From positions 112,327 to 176,326 of the forward strand of contig JALCME010000005.1 of the NCBI GenBank assembly GCA_022648295.1: a DNA stretch of 64,000 bases, given 5' to 3'. Positions 19,361-26,819 of this stretch are shown here, piece by piece. The position numbers were made by a program, and so were the translations under genes. The DNA comes from Bacteroides sp. (lineage in GTDB: Bacteria > Bacteroidota > Bacteroidia > Bacteroidales > Bacteroidaceae). Below the pieces are notes generated by a model that did not search any database, had not been told where the DNA came from, and saw only the letters and a program-made list of their open reading frames with translations. Each line of letters starts with the position of its first letter. Position 1 is the first letter of the stretch.

Positions 19361-20638
19361 TTATTCCGTATAGAAATTGATTAATCTGCGGATTGAACGT
19401 TGGCAAACAGGACAAAATCCCGGGTAACTGTTAGTACGCATTCGGCAATTATCAGCAGGGCGGTAAATACCTTTACTTGAGTAGCCCCCACCTTTGTAAA
19501 CTCCTATTGGAAAATTAGCTTTTTCACTAACGGGAGTAGGAATTGGTGTGCCTTTGGGCAACATATCCTTCCATTTGGATGCAAAATCCACGAGAGTTGT
19601 AATATTGGGTTCCCATGGTTCTATATTTAGTGGATAAGTGTCTGTCATTACGTCGTTGTCATAAAAATACTCGTCGGCCAATCCGCCGAAACTATGTCCG
19701 AATTCGTGTACTACTACGGGACGGAACATGGGGTGGTGAGCTGCTGTTAGTGTATACGCATTGTATATACCTCCTCCTCCATATTCTTCTGTGTTGGCTA
19801 GTATGATGATATGTTCATAGGGTATTCCGGCTAAAGCATCATGTATGGACTTTACACGGCGTGTAGTCAGGTAGCGATCTGAATAGAAGGTACTAAAGTG
19901 TGAGTTGAAAGCTGTATGTTTCCATTCTCCTAAGCGTGGTATGCTAACTCCACTATCGTCAGAGGGACTAGCTACTGCTATAATATTAAAACGATTTTTC
20001 ATTGATTTAAAAGGTTCGTGAGCAAATAGGCTTTCAAAGGCGATGTTGGCATCTTTATAAAAAGTATTCATCTCTTTTTCGGTATATCCTTCTGCTAGAA
20101 TGGCAATGTCAATACATTTGTCAATTTCTCCACTATGTAATAAATATTTATGAGGAGTAACATGGCTCGTTCCTTTTTGATGAATAAGTATATCATTAGG
20201 GTTGACAATGTGCTTTAAGCTAGCAGCAATTTTCCGTTCTGGTGTGAGGAGTATTATTTCCACTTTTACAGTATGAAGGGGATAAGGCAATAAGAAGGTG
20301 TTTTCAAAACCCTTGGTGCTTGTTTGGGCCTCATCGGTCTCTAACCACTCCTGAAATAAGGACGAAAATGACGTTTTATATATTACTCTGTCTGTTAGGG
20401 AGTCGCGCATAGTGATTTGACCATTCCCTTCTAAGGGAATTTCCGAGAGATGATGCCTGCGTCCTGCCCATGCTGGAAGTGCGGAAAGTTCATCTAAACA
20501 GATGCTTTGTTTAACAGCATTCCCTGTAAAGATATAATCTATACGAAGCGTTTTTCCAGTAAAATAATCAGTGAACTTTTGTGCCTGGGCATATATTGCA
20601 ATAAACACGTACAAAAGCAGAAGGATATACTTTTTCAT
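19361..20638 (-). CDS. M64-family zinc metallopeptidase (IgA peptidase M64 type), secreted
   Basis: 425 residues with a Sec signal peptide (cleaved near 'YAQAQ', residue 20). The metal site is clear: HEFGHSFGGLADEY at 311-324, that is His-Glu-x-x-His with a downstream Gly-Leu-x-Asp-Glu-Tyr as in M64 peptidases. Residues about 25-150 match the N-terminal beta domain of this family, and 'IAILAEGYTEKEM' begins the catalytic domain. The founding member from Clostridium cleaves IgA, but Bacteroides members have not all been shown to do so; a general periplasmic or surface peptidase is equally possible. Four cysteines near the C-terminus may form disulfides. Confidence 0.88.
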   Translation of the reverse strand: MKKYILLLLYVFIAIYAQAQKFTDYFTGKTLRIDYIFTGNAVKQSICLDELSALPAWAGRRHHLSEIPLEGNGQITMRDSLTDRVIYKTSFSSLFQEWLETDEAQTSTKGFENTFLLPYPLHTVKVEIILLTPERKIAASLKHIVNPNDILIHQKGTSHVTPHKYLLHSGEIDKCIDIAILAEGYTEKEMNTFYKDANIAFESLFAHEPFKSMKNRFNIIAVASPSDDSGVSIPRLGEWKHTAFNSHFSTFYSDRYLTTRRVKSIHDALAGIPYEHIIILANTEEYGGGGIYNAYTLTAAHHPMFRPVVVHEFGHSFGGLADEYFYDNDVMTDTYPLNIEPWEPNITTLVDFASKWKDMLPKGTPIPTPVSEKANFPIGVYKGGGYSSKGIYRPADNCRMRTNSYPGFCPVCQRSIRRLINFYTE

Positions 20639-20665
20639 ATTCTTAATTACATGATGTTAATACAG

Positions 20666-20673
20666 CAAAGATA
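20666..20673 (-). promoter_or_regulatory. Bacteroides -7 box upstream of the M64 peptidase gene
   Basis: Reads TATCTTTG on the minus strand, 28 bases before the ATG. Exact TAnnTTTG match; the -33 element is unclear. Confidence 0.55.
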
Positions 20674-20986
20674 CAATGTTTAAAGTTTATTTGCAATTTC
20701 GTTTCGATGGAAAGAGGAGTGCAGAGGCCTTATTATTTTTATGGGACTTGGATGCGTAAAAGTCTCTTTTGATTAGAAGATAATAATGCTTTGTTGTATT
20801 TATTATAAAACATCCACTAAAATATGGCATTAAATAATTGAAAGGAAAGGTTTAAAGAGATGAACGAGCCTTTGTTTGCGTTAGCTTATGATAATTCATG
20901 TAGAAAACTTTGTTTCCTAAACTGTAGTTTGTTCTTTTTTCTGCGATAAAAGTTATAAATTGTATTTTTATTGGGAAATAATTCAT

Positions 20987-20994
20987 TAACTTTG
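20987..20994 (+). promoter_or_regulatory. Bacteroides -7 box upstream of the Lrp/AsnC gene
   Basis: TAACTTTG, an exact TAnnTTTG match, 63 bases before the ATG at 21058. Confidence 0.5.
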
Positions 20995-21057
20995 CATGTT
21001 ATTACAAAATAAATACATTGTGCATCGTTTATTTATTAATTGTCATTAAATATAAAA

Positions 21058-21564
21058 ATGGGACATCATCAATTGGATACTTTGGATGAGCAAATTCTGA
21101 AATTGATTGCAGACAATGCTCGCATTCCTTTTCTTGAAGTGGCAAGAGCTTGCAACGTATCTGGGGCTGCTATTCACCAGCGCATACAGAAATTGACGAG
21201 TTTTGGAATCTTGAAGGGCTCGGAATATGTGATTGATCCGGAGAAGATAGGTTATGAAACCTGTGCCTATATAGGCATTTATTTGAAAGATCCCGCATCT
21301 TTTGATTCGGTTACGAAAGCACTTGAAGCTATTCCGGAGATTGTAGAGTGTCATTTCACTACTGGTAAATATGACATGTTTATCAAATTGTATGCACGGA
21401 ATAATCATCATTTATTAAGTATCATTCATGATAAGCTACAGCCATTGGGGTTGTCACGTACAGAAACACTCATTTCTTTCCATGAAGCAATTAAACGGCA
21501 GATGCCAATAGCTGTAAATGGAGTGGAGGATGAAGAAAAAGAAGAAATAGAAGAAATAGAATGA
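21058..21564 (+). CDS. Lrp/AsnC-family transcriptional regulator
   Basis: 168 residues from the ATG at 21058; a TTG six codons earlier is in frame but unlikely. The N-terminal helix-turn-helix ('LDEQILKLIADNARIPFLEVARACNVSGAAIHQRI') covers residues 5-50. The ligand-binding RAM domain follows ('TCAYIGIYLKDPASFDSVTKAL...' then 'YDMFIKLYARNNHHLL'). The tail is strongly acidic ('EDEEKEEIEEIE'), which is unusual for the family. Such proteins sense amino acids and act as global or local regulators. It is convergent with folA and stands alone, so no target can be inferred from context. Confidence 0.93.
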   Translation: MGHHQLDTLDEQILKLIADNARIPFLEVARACNVSGAAIHQRIQKLTSFGILKGSEYVIDPEKIGYETCAYIGIYLKDPASFDSVTKALEAIPEIVECHFTTGKYDMFIKLYARNNHHLLSIIHDKLQPLGLSRTETLISFHEAIKRQMPIAVNGVEDEEKEEIEEIE

Positions 21565-21574
21565 ATTTTATTTT

Positions 21575-22063
21575 TTAGCGGCGAATATAGGTCACAAACG
21601 AATATGAGCAGGGATGTTTCTCATCGGCAAGATGAGTTTCTCTGCTTTTTTCATGCCAGATTTCTTTATCTATTACGGGAAAATAAGCATCTACCTTCGA
21701 GGCATTGGCATTTACTTCCGTCAAGCAAAGAGTGTCTGCTATAGGAAGTGCTTGCTTATATACACTTGCCCCTCCAATAATATAAATCTGCTCATTGGCA
21801 GAGCAGTGAGTTAATGCCTCCTGCAATGAAGAAAAGATTTCCGTATCAGGGTAATTAAGATCAGAATTGGAGGATAATACAATATTGCGTCTGTTGGGTA
21901 ACGCACCTTTAGGTAGAGATTCAAAGGTTTTCCTGCCCATTATGATGGTGTGCCCTGTAGTCAACATTTTAAAACGCTTTAAGTCGTTAGGTAGCCAGAA
22001 TAATAACTTGTTTTGGTAGCCTATGCCGAAATTTTTGTCTATAGCAGCGATGATATTGATCAT
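21575..22063 (-). CDS. folA: Dihydrofolate reductase
   Basis: 162 residues. It reduces dihydrofolate to tetrahydrofolate with NADPH. Visible are the Met20-type loop 'GIGYQNKLLFWLPNDLKRFK' with the catalytic Asp near residue 28, 'IMGRKTFESLP' (cofactor binding) and 'IIGGASVYKQAL' with the conserved Gly-Gly. It lies 40 bases downstream of thyA on the same strand; thymidylate synthase produces dihydrofolate, so the thyA-folA pair forms the usual recycling operon. Confidence 0.97.
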   Translation of the reverse strand: MINIIAAIDKNFGIGYQNKLLFWLPNDLKRFKMLTTGHTIIMGRKTFESLPKGALPNRRNIVLSSNSDLNYPDTEIFSSLQEALTHCSANEQIYIIGGASVYKQALPIADTLCLTEVNANASKVDAYFPVIDKEIWHEKSRETHLADEKHPCSYSFVTYIRR

Positions 22064-22103
22064 GTTTGAAGGGGTGGTACTTAGTTATTTAATATCGTGG
22101 TTC

Positions 22104-22898
22104 TTATACCGAAACTTTTCCTGCAATGTGCGGATGCGGATTGTAATTAATCAGTTCAAAGTCTTCGTATTTAAAGTCGAAGATGCTTTTTACATCAGGG
22201 TTTATTTTCATCTGGGGCAGTGCCCGCGGTTCACGGGTTAGCTGTAATTTAATTTGCTCCAAATGGTTAAGGTAAATATGTGCGTCTCCCAGAGTATGAA
22301 CAAAATCTCCGGCTTTCAAGCCTGTTACCTGGGCCATCATCTGTAGTAATAAAGCATAAGAGGCAATATTAAAGGGGACTCCCAGAAATATATCTGCACT
22401 ACGTTGGTAGAGCTGTAGGCTTAGCCTTCCGTTGGCAACATAGAATTGAAAAAGAATATGGCAAGGAGGTAGATTCATACTTTTCAAATCACTTACATTC
22501 CATGCGCTTACAATAATTCGACGTGAATCCGGATTGTGCCGGATTGCTTCCACTGCTTCACTTATCTGATCAATGAATCCACCATTATAATCGGGCCATG
22601 AACGCCATTGATAGCCGTAAATATGTCCTAAATCGCCATTAGCATCGGCCCATTCGTTCCAGATACGTACGCCGTTGTCTTGGAGGTACTTTGCATTGGT
22701 ATCACCTTTCAAGAACCATAATAATTCGTAGATAATAGATTTCAAATGTAGCTTTTTGGTTGTTAGGCAGGGAAAACCGTCATCTAAATTGAATCGCATT
22801 TGGTGCCCGAAAACACTAATGGTCCCCGTTCCTGTACGATCTTCTTTGTGAACGCCTTCTGTCAATACTCTGTTGAGTAGGTCTAAATACTGTTTCAT
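22104..22898 (-). CDS. thyA: Thymidylate synthase
   Basis: 264 residues from the ATG at 22898, the same length and start (MKQYLDL...) as Escherichia coli ThyA. A longer frame from a TTG at 22937 is rejected because a promoter -7 box lies across that codon. The catalytic Cys is in '[12 protein letters not shown]' near residue 146. Also visible are 'RRIIVSAWN' (phosphate binding) and the C-terminal '[13 protein letters not shown]'. It makes dTMP from dUMP with methylene-tetrahydrofolate and is co-transcribed with folA. Confidence 0.97.
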   Translation of the reverse strand: MKQYLDLLNRVLTEGVHKEDRTGTGTISVFGHQMRFNLDDGFPCLTTKKLHLKSIIYELLWFLKGDTNAKYLQDNGVRIWNEWADANGDLGHIYGYQWRSWPDYNGGFIDQISEAVEAIRHNPDSRRIIVSAWNVSDLKSMNLPPCHILFQFYVANGRLSLQLYQRSADIFLGVPFNIASYALLLQMMAQVTGLKAGDFVHTLGDAHIYLNHLEQIKLQLTREPRALPQMKINPDVKSIFDFKYEDFELINYNPHPHIAGKVSV

Positions 22899-22934
22899 CA
22901 ATTCTGAGTGATAAAAGAATTTATTATATTTCGC

Positions 22935-22942
22935 CAAAGGTA
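22935..22942 (-). promoter_or_regulatory. Bacteroides -7 box of the thyA-folA operon
   Basis: TACCTTTG on the minus strand, an exact TAnnTTTG match 36 bases before the thyA ATG. It decides the thyA start, because the upstream TTG codon overlaps it. Confidence 0.6.
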
Positions 22943-22996
22943 CTTAAACTTTGGGAATACTGCTATGAAGGAACGCTGAAAAATGTTGGTTATTGG

Positions 22997-24232
22997 TTAA
23001 AGAAAAGGAGTCAGCAGATTACCTATCCAACCGACAAAACGTTTCCAATGAGAACGTTTCTTCCAGATTTCGGGTGTGAGTAATGTGCTGTTTTGTTTGT
23101 CATGTTCAAACATGGTGTTGAGGTGTTCTGTCGTTTCCGGATCGAAGATAAAAGCATTTGTCTCATAGTCATATCGTAAACTGCGACTGTTCAAGTTTGC
23201 TGTACCGACAGTGCAGAAACTTCCGTCCACCATCATGATCTTAGCATGGTGAAAACCTCCGTTGAACAAATATATTTTAGCACCTTTCTCCATTAGTTTA
23301 TGTGCTACATGGAATGAAACTTCCGGTGTGAAAGGTATGTCAGATACAGCCGGTATCATAATTTCCACTTTTGTGCCCCCTTTTAACGCCGTCCTTATAG
23401 CTTTTCTTATAGATTTAGTCGGAACAAAATAGGGATTTACTATTTGGATGGTGTTGTGTGCCGATTTTATGGAAGTAGCATAGACACGACTGATTATACG
23501 CGGAGTTTCACGAGGGGTGCGGTCCACAATAGCAATTTCTTCAGCAACGCTATCGGGCAGAGTCGGAATATCGGGGAAATACTCTGGGCCGCCAATATGT
23601 TGCTTGGTCTCGTGGTTCCACATATTTAGGAAGATACCTTGCAGATAGCGTACGGCATCTCCTTCTATGCGTACGTGTATATCATGCCATTGTCCTATTT
23701 TAGGTAGTCCGTTGATGTAGTAGTCTGCAATATTCATTCCTCCGGTATAACCTATTTTTCCGTCAATTACCACTATTTTCCGATGGTCCCGGTGGGCGGC
23801 ATGATTGATGTATGGAAAGGTAATGGGATCGAATTTTACAATTTCGATTCCGGCTTTTCGAAGAGCCTCTAAATGGCGTTTTTTTAAGGGGCGGTTATTC
23901 GACCAATTACCAAATGCATCGAACATTGCCCGTACTTTTACTCCTTCATTTGCTTTCTCTTTCAGAAGAGCAAAAAGAGCATTGGCTATGGAGTCATTTC
24001 TGAAATTGAAGTATTCCAGATGGATGTGATGTTGGGCATGGCGGATTTCGTTGAAGAGATCAATGAATTTATCGTGCCCGTTCATTAAAAGTTTTACTTT
24101 ATTATTTGTTGTAAATGGAATGTTTTGCTCCTGAATATAGCGCATCACAAGCGAATCACTGGGGACTCCGGCCCGGATACTTCCGAAGAATAATGGTATA
24201 AGTAGTAATATGCTAAGTAGGCCTCTTTTCAA
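22997..24232 (-). CDS. Phospholipase D-family protein, probable cardiolipin synthase
   Basis: 411 residues. An N-terminal hydrophobic segment (residues 4-21, 'GLLSILLLIPLFFGSIRAG') is either a signal peptide or an anchor. Two complete HKD motifs are present: 'HRKIVVID' near residue 156 and 'HAKIMMVD' near residue 328, each followed by Gly and a downstream Asn-Ser or Asn-Ile. This pair makes the catalytic site of PLD enzymes such as cardiolipin synthase ClsA/B and some phosphatidyl transferases. The usual two N-terminal membrane helices of ClsA are missing, so it is closer to ClsB-type or secreted PLD proteins. The substrate is not certain. It has its own -7 box. Confidence 0.87.
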   Translation of the reverse strand: MKRGLLSILLLIPLFFGSIRAGVPSDSLVMRYIQEQNIPFTTNNKVKLLMNGHDKFIDLFNEIRHAQHHIHLEYFNFRNDSIANALFALLKEKANEGVKVRAMFDAFGNWSNNRPLKKRHLEALRKAGIEIVKFDPITFPYINHAAHRDHRKIVVIDGKIGYTGGMNIADYYINGLPKIGQWHDIHVRIEGDAVRYLQGIFLNMWNHETKQHIGGPEYFPDIPTLPDSVAEEIAIVDRTPRETPRIISRVYATSIKSAHNTIQIVNPYFVPTKSIRKAIRTALKGGTKVEIMIPAVSDIPFTPEVSFHVAHKLMEKGAKIYLFNGGFHHAKIMMVDGSFCTVGTANLNSRSLRYDYETNAFIFDPETTEHLNTMFEHDKQNSTLLTPEIWKKRSHWKRFVGWIGNLLTPFL

Positions 24233-24269
24233 AACTCGTTACGCTTAGTCGTTTCTATTATTGGTGATG

Positions 24270-24277
24270 CAAAGATA
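24270..24277 (-). promoter_or_regulatory. Bacteroides -7 box upstream of the PLD gene
   Basis: TATCTTTG on the minus strand, 38 bases before the ATG at 24232. Exact TAnnTTTG match. Confidence 0.55.
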
Positions 24278-24316
24278 TGATTTTTAGATGAAAAATAGGA
24301 GGGCATTTTGAAAAAA

Positions 24317-24351
24317 ATACCCTTGCTCTTTCTTACAAAAGGCAAGGGTAT
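24317..24351 (-). terminator. Terminator after the sigma-factor operon
   Basis: ATACCCTTGC and GCAAGGGTAT arms pair perfectly over 10 bases with a 15-base loop; on the minus strand a T7 run follows. It lies 43 bases past the last gene of the operon. Confidence 0.8.
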
Positions 24352-24393
24352 GTATTTTTGTGTAAATTTATTGTCTTAAAAGCCAATGATTGG

Positions 24394-24729
24394 CTATGCC
24401 AGGGAACAAATTTTGCGATAAACAAAATACAAGAGTACTACCACCACTAATAATAAGGATTTGGGGTCGAGGTTAGCCGTACTACTTTGCAGGAGAACAT
24501 TATTAAATGTTTCACGTAATGTATGTAGAATCAGCTCCCAGCCGTCAAGTGCAATAAATAATACAATGGCAAGCACAAAGGAGAGTAAGCTCCATAACTG
24601 GGCGATACATTTATAACAGTGGCGAGGTAAATGACGCATCACACGATGGCTAAAGCCATTGTCTTCAATTTCATGGCGATTCTCAGCAAAGAATTGCAAT
24701 AAGAGTTTATCATCATTAGTTTCCATCAT
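24394..24729 (-). CDS. Small membrane protein downstream of ECF sigma factor (DUF5056-like), possible anti-sigma
   Basis: 111 residues. The cytoplasmic N-terminus of about 45 residues ('DDKLLLQFFAENRHEIEDNGFSHRVMRHLP') is followed by two hydrophobic segments (about 47-64 and 88-106). The gene overlaps the end of the sigma-factor gene by 14 bases, so the two are translated together. The short helical N-terminus joined to membrane segments resembles small anti-sigma factors, and the DUF5056 label is from memory of this gene order. There is no zinc-binding motif of the ZAS type: only His and Cys in 'RHCYKC' are present. Confidence 0.75.
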   Translation of the reverse strand: MMETNDDKLLLQFFAENRHEIEDNGFSHRVMRHLPRHCYKCIAQLWSLLSFVLAIVLFIALDGWELILHTLRETFNNVLLQSSTANLDPKSLLLVVVVLLYFVYRKICSLA

Positions 24730-25261
24730 AACCGTTTTGTTTTAAATAAGTAGCCATTTTTTCTTTTCCGCGGGAGAGGTGGCTTTTTACCGTTCCGGCG
24801 GGGCAGCCTGTAATACCTGCTATCTTTTCTATGCTTTGATCTTCCATATAAAATAAGGTGATACACGTTCTCTCTATATCTTTAAGTGTCGCCAACGCTC
24901 GGTAAACATCCATTTCCTGTCCTACATCTTTTTGGAAAGTGTTCCAGTTTGCATCTACTTCCCGGGTATCTAAATCATCAGTCCCTTTCCGGTTACGAAG
25001 GTAATCATAAAATATATTATAAGCAATACGGTAAAGCCAGGTGGAGAAGTTCGATAAATTTTTGAAGGATGCAAGGTTGGTATATGCCTTAATAAATGTA
25101 TCTTGAGCCAGATCATCGCTTAATTCGCCGTCGCCGCAGGTCAGGTTAAGAAAGAACCGTCGCACGGGCGACTGGTATCTCTTAACTAACTGATCAAAGG
25201 CCCTGGTATTGTGAAATACCACGACCTGTGCAATCAACGATAAGTCATTGAGCTGTTTCAT
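24716..25261 (-). CDS. ECF-type RNA polymerase sigma factor
   Basis: 181 residues. Region 2 contains 'AFDQLVKRYQSPVRRFFLNL', 'DDLAQDTFIKAYTNL' and 'STWLYRIAYNIFYDYLR', the -10 recognition and melting helices. Region 4 contains 'LKDIERTCITLFYMEDQSIEKIAGITG' and the helix-turn-helix 'CPAGTVKSHLSRGKEKM'. There is no region 1 or 3, as is normal for ECF factors. It sits between two membrane-protein genes with overlaps at both ends (4 bases upstream, 14 downstream), suggesting control by a membrane-bound regulator responding to envelope conditions. Confidence 0.93.
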   Translation of the reverse strand: MKQLNDLSLIAQVVVFHNTRAFDQLVKRYQSPVRRFFLNLTCGDGELSDDLAQDTFIKAYTNLASFKNLSNFSTWLYRIAYNIFYDYLRNRKGTDDLDTREVDANWNTFQKDVGQEMDVYRALATLKDIERTCITLFYMEDQSIEKIAGITGCPAGTVKSHLSRGKEKMATYLKQNGYDGN

Positions 25262-25998
25262 CCCTCTGTTTTATTTTGCTTATCGTTATCTTCTTGATAA
25301 TCTGTTTCTTCTTTCGAAATATTATTCGATGCTTCCTGATTGTTTTTATGGCCGTGCCCGGTTGTTTTATGGCTCTTTCCGGATTCTTGCGTATAGTAGA
25401 TGACGACTTGCCCGAATCCTGTAAACATGATTAGTAGTCCGATGCATCCAATGCCAAAGTTTGTCATAGCCCACAAGAAGATGAAGAGTCCAATGCCGAC
25501 AAATATGTTCTTGATACCTTTTGTACGAATATCATCCACTTTATCCACCTTTTGGAAGAAATTTTCCGGTAACTGCTGTCCACTAGCCAAAGCTTGTTCC
25601 GCTAGTCTATATTTTGCCTTTCTATTCTTATAGTTGAAGAAGAAGACAGTCATTACGATGAGCAATGGCAAGCCGAATACAAAAATAATGGCTGTTACAG
25701 CAATGATGGTTTCGGAGGTGTCTCCATCAGTCAGGTCGAATCCCAAATCAAAATCGTTTTTTTGATGTTTCCAGTCCGAGCTATCCGAATTGGAACGATT
25801 ATCGGTTCCCGCGTTGTTGTCGTAAGTCGTAATACTAAGTGTATCAATCATCGCTTTTCCGTTAATCGTAGTGTCGCGCAGTTCAATAACCCGTTTTTTA
25901 TTTCCCAGACTATCGGTTTCTGTAACCGTTCGTCCTTTCGCCTCTATTAATGAGCAAATAGTTAAGGCGGTAATTAATGCTAAAATGATACGTTTCAT
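25258..25998 (-). CDS. Membrane protein of the sigma-factor operon (DUF6249-like)
   Basis: 246 residues. A signal peptide (residues 1-20) is followed by a periplasmic stretch of about 75 residues rich in Asp, Ser and Thr. Three membrane segments follow, near 98-124, 165-185 and 186-205. The C-terminus is cytoplasmic and very polar ('HKTTGHGHKNNQEASNN...'). It overlaps the sigma-factor start by four bases. The topology, one exported sensor-like domain joined to a helical bundle, fits a signal-sensing partner of the sigma factor, but no activity is shown by the sequence. Confidence 0.72.
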   Translation of the reverse strand: MKRIILALITALTICSLIEAKGRTVTETDSLGNKKRVIELRDTTINGKAMIDTLSITTYDNNAGTDNRSNSDSSDWKHQKNDFDLGFDLTDGDTSETIIAVTAIIFVFGLPLLIVMTVFFFNYKNRKAKYRLAEQALASGQQLPENFFQKVDKVDDIRTKGIKNIFVGIGLFIFLWAMTNFGIGCIGLLIMFTGFGQVVIYYTQESGKSHKTTGHGHKNNQEASNNISKEETDYQEDNDKQNKTEG

Positions 25999-26216
25999 AA
26001 CTTTATCTTGTTTTTTATTGTTTCCTGTTTGTTAGACGTTTAATACATCTCGTAAAGTTGCAAAGATGATAATATTTTTTTAGATAGAGTATAAAGGTAT
26101 CACTTTTCCTTATATTTATTAATTCTGTTGTATCAAAAGTCTACCTATAAGTAGGTATTTTATCTGTTTTGTAAAATGTTGTTTTGCTTTTAGATAAGGC
26201 GCTTAATAGTTATTTA

Positions 26217-26224
26217 TATCTTTG
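26217..26224 (+). promoter_or_regulatory. Bacteroides -7 box before the His-rich protein and TonB receptor
   Basis: TATCTTTG, an exact TAnnTTTG match. Transcription would start near 26231, leaving only room for TTG 26240 or GTG 26252 as start codons of the next gene. Confidence 0.55.
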
Positions 26225-26239
26225 CACCTGCTAATTTAA

Positions 26240-26590
26240 TTGTATATTAATGTGTGGAAAGCTTATAGGAACATAATTAAAGTATTCCTACCTGTACTAT
26301 TCGTTTTGTATTTGGGAGACATTACACTATTTACCCACTCACATGTGGTGAATGGAGTTGTGATAGTGCATTCCCATCCTTTTAAAGGGAAGCATCATCA
26401 TACGGAAGCGCAGCTGGAAACGATCTTTTTTCTCTCTACTTTTCATTCTCCTTCTCTTCCCCATTGTCCAATAGTCGCATCAGGTGTTTTTATTTTATTA
26501 TGGGTTTTGCTTGTTCCGCTCTGCGGACATATTGATTTTGCCCAGCACCGTTGTGGTATTTATTTGCGTGCGCCTCCTTTGGCTTCTTAA
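26240..26590 (+). CDS. Small His-rich membrane protein preceding a TonB receptor
   Basis: About 116 residues, or 112 from the GTG at 26252; no ATG is in frame, so the start is uncertain. An N-terminal hydrophobic segment ('VFLPVLFVLYLGDITLF') is followed by a His cluster: 'THSHVVNGVVIVHSHPF' and 'KGKHHH'. A second hydrophobic segment near residues 83-97 comes before 'CGHIDFAQHRCGIYLRAPPLAS'. The two His groups could bind a metal ion on the periplasmic side. Its position 229 bases ahead of a TonB-dependent receptor, and a similar small protein ahead of the metal efflux operon at 54012-54419, suggest a role in metal handling. The family is not one I can name with certainty. Confidence 0.7.
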   Translation: MYINVWKAYRNIIKVFLPVLFVLYLGDITLFTHSHVVNGVVIVHSHPFKGKHHHTEAQLETIFFLSTFHSPSLPHCPIVASGVFILLWVLLVPLCGHIDFAQHRCGIYLRAPPLAS

Positions 26591-26819
26591 TACTGTTTAG
26601 TCCTGTTCAAATTATCCTATTTTGTCCTATTGGCGAATTTAGGCAGTAAGAGTTGAAATCGTTTCGGATTGTTTTTGCATACCGGGATGTATTGTTTATC
26701 CTTTACATAAGAAAAAGGAGTAGGGTTCTTTTTGAAATAGTCATTCAAGAAAAAGAGGATATCATGATTTGAACAGATTCCTTTTATTAATTAATACATA
26801 TACATCATTTTAATAACGT

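Larger units (their letters stand above)
20639..21057. other. Divergent intergenic region between the M64 peptidase and Lrp genes
   Basis: About 420 AT-rich bases with a -7 box for each side (minus 20666-20673, plus 20987-20994). The middle, roughly 20700-20960, has no ORF of note, no hairpin with a T-run and no repeat that I can see. Confidence 0.6.
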
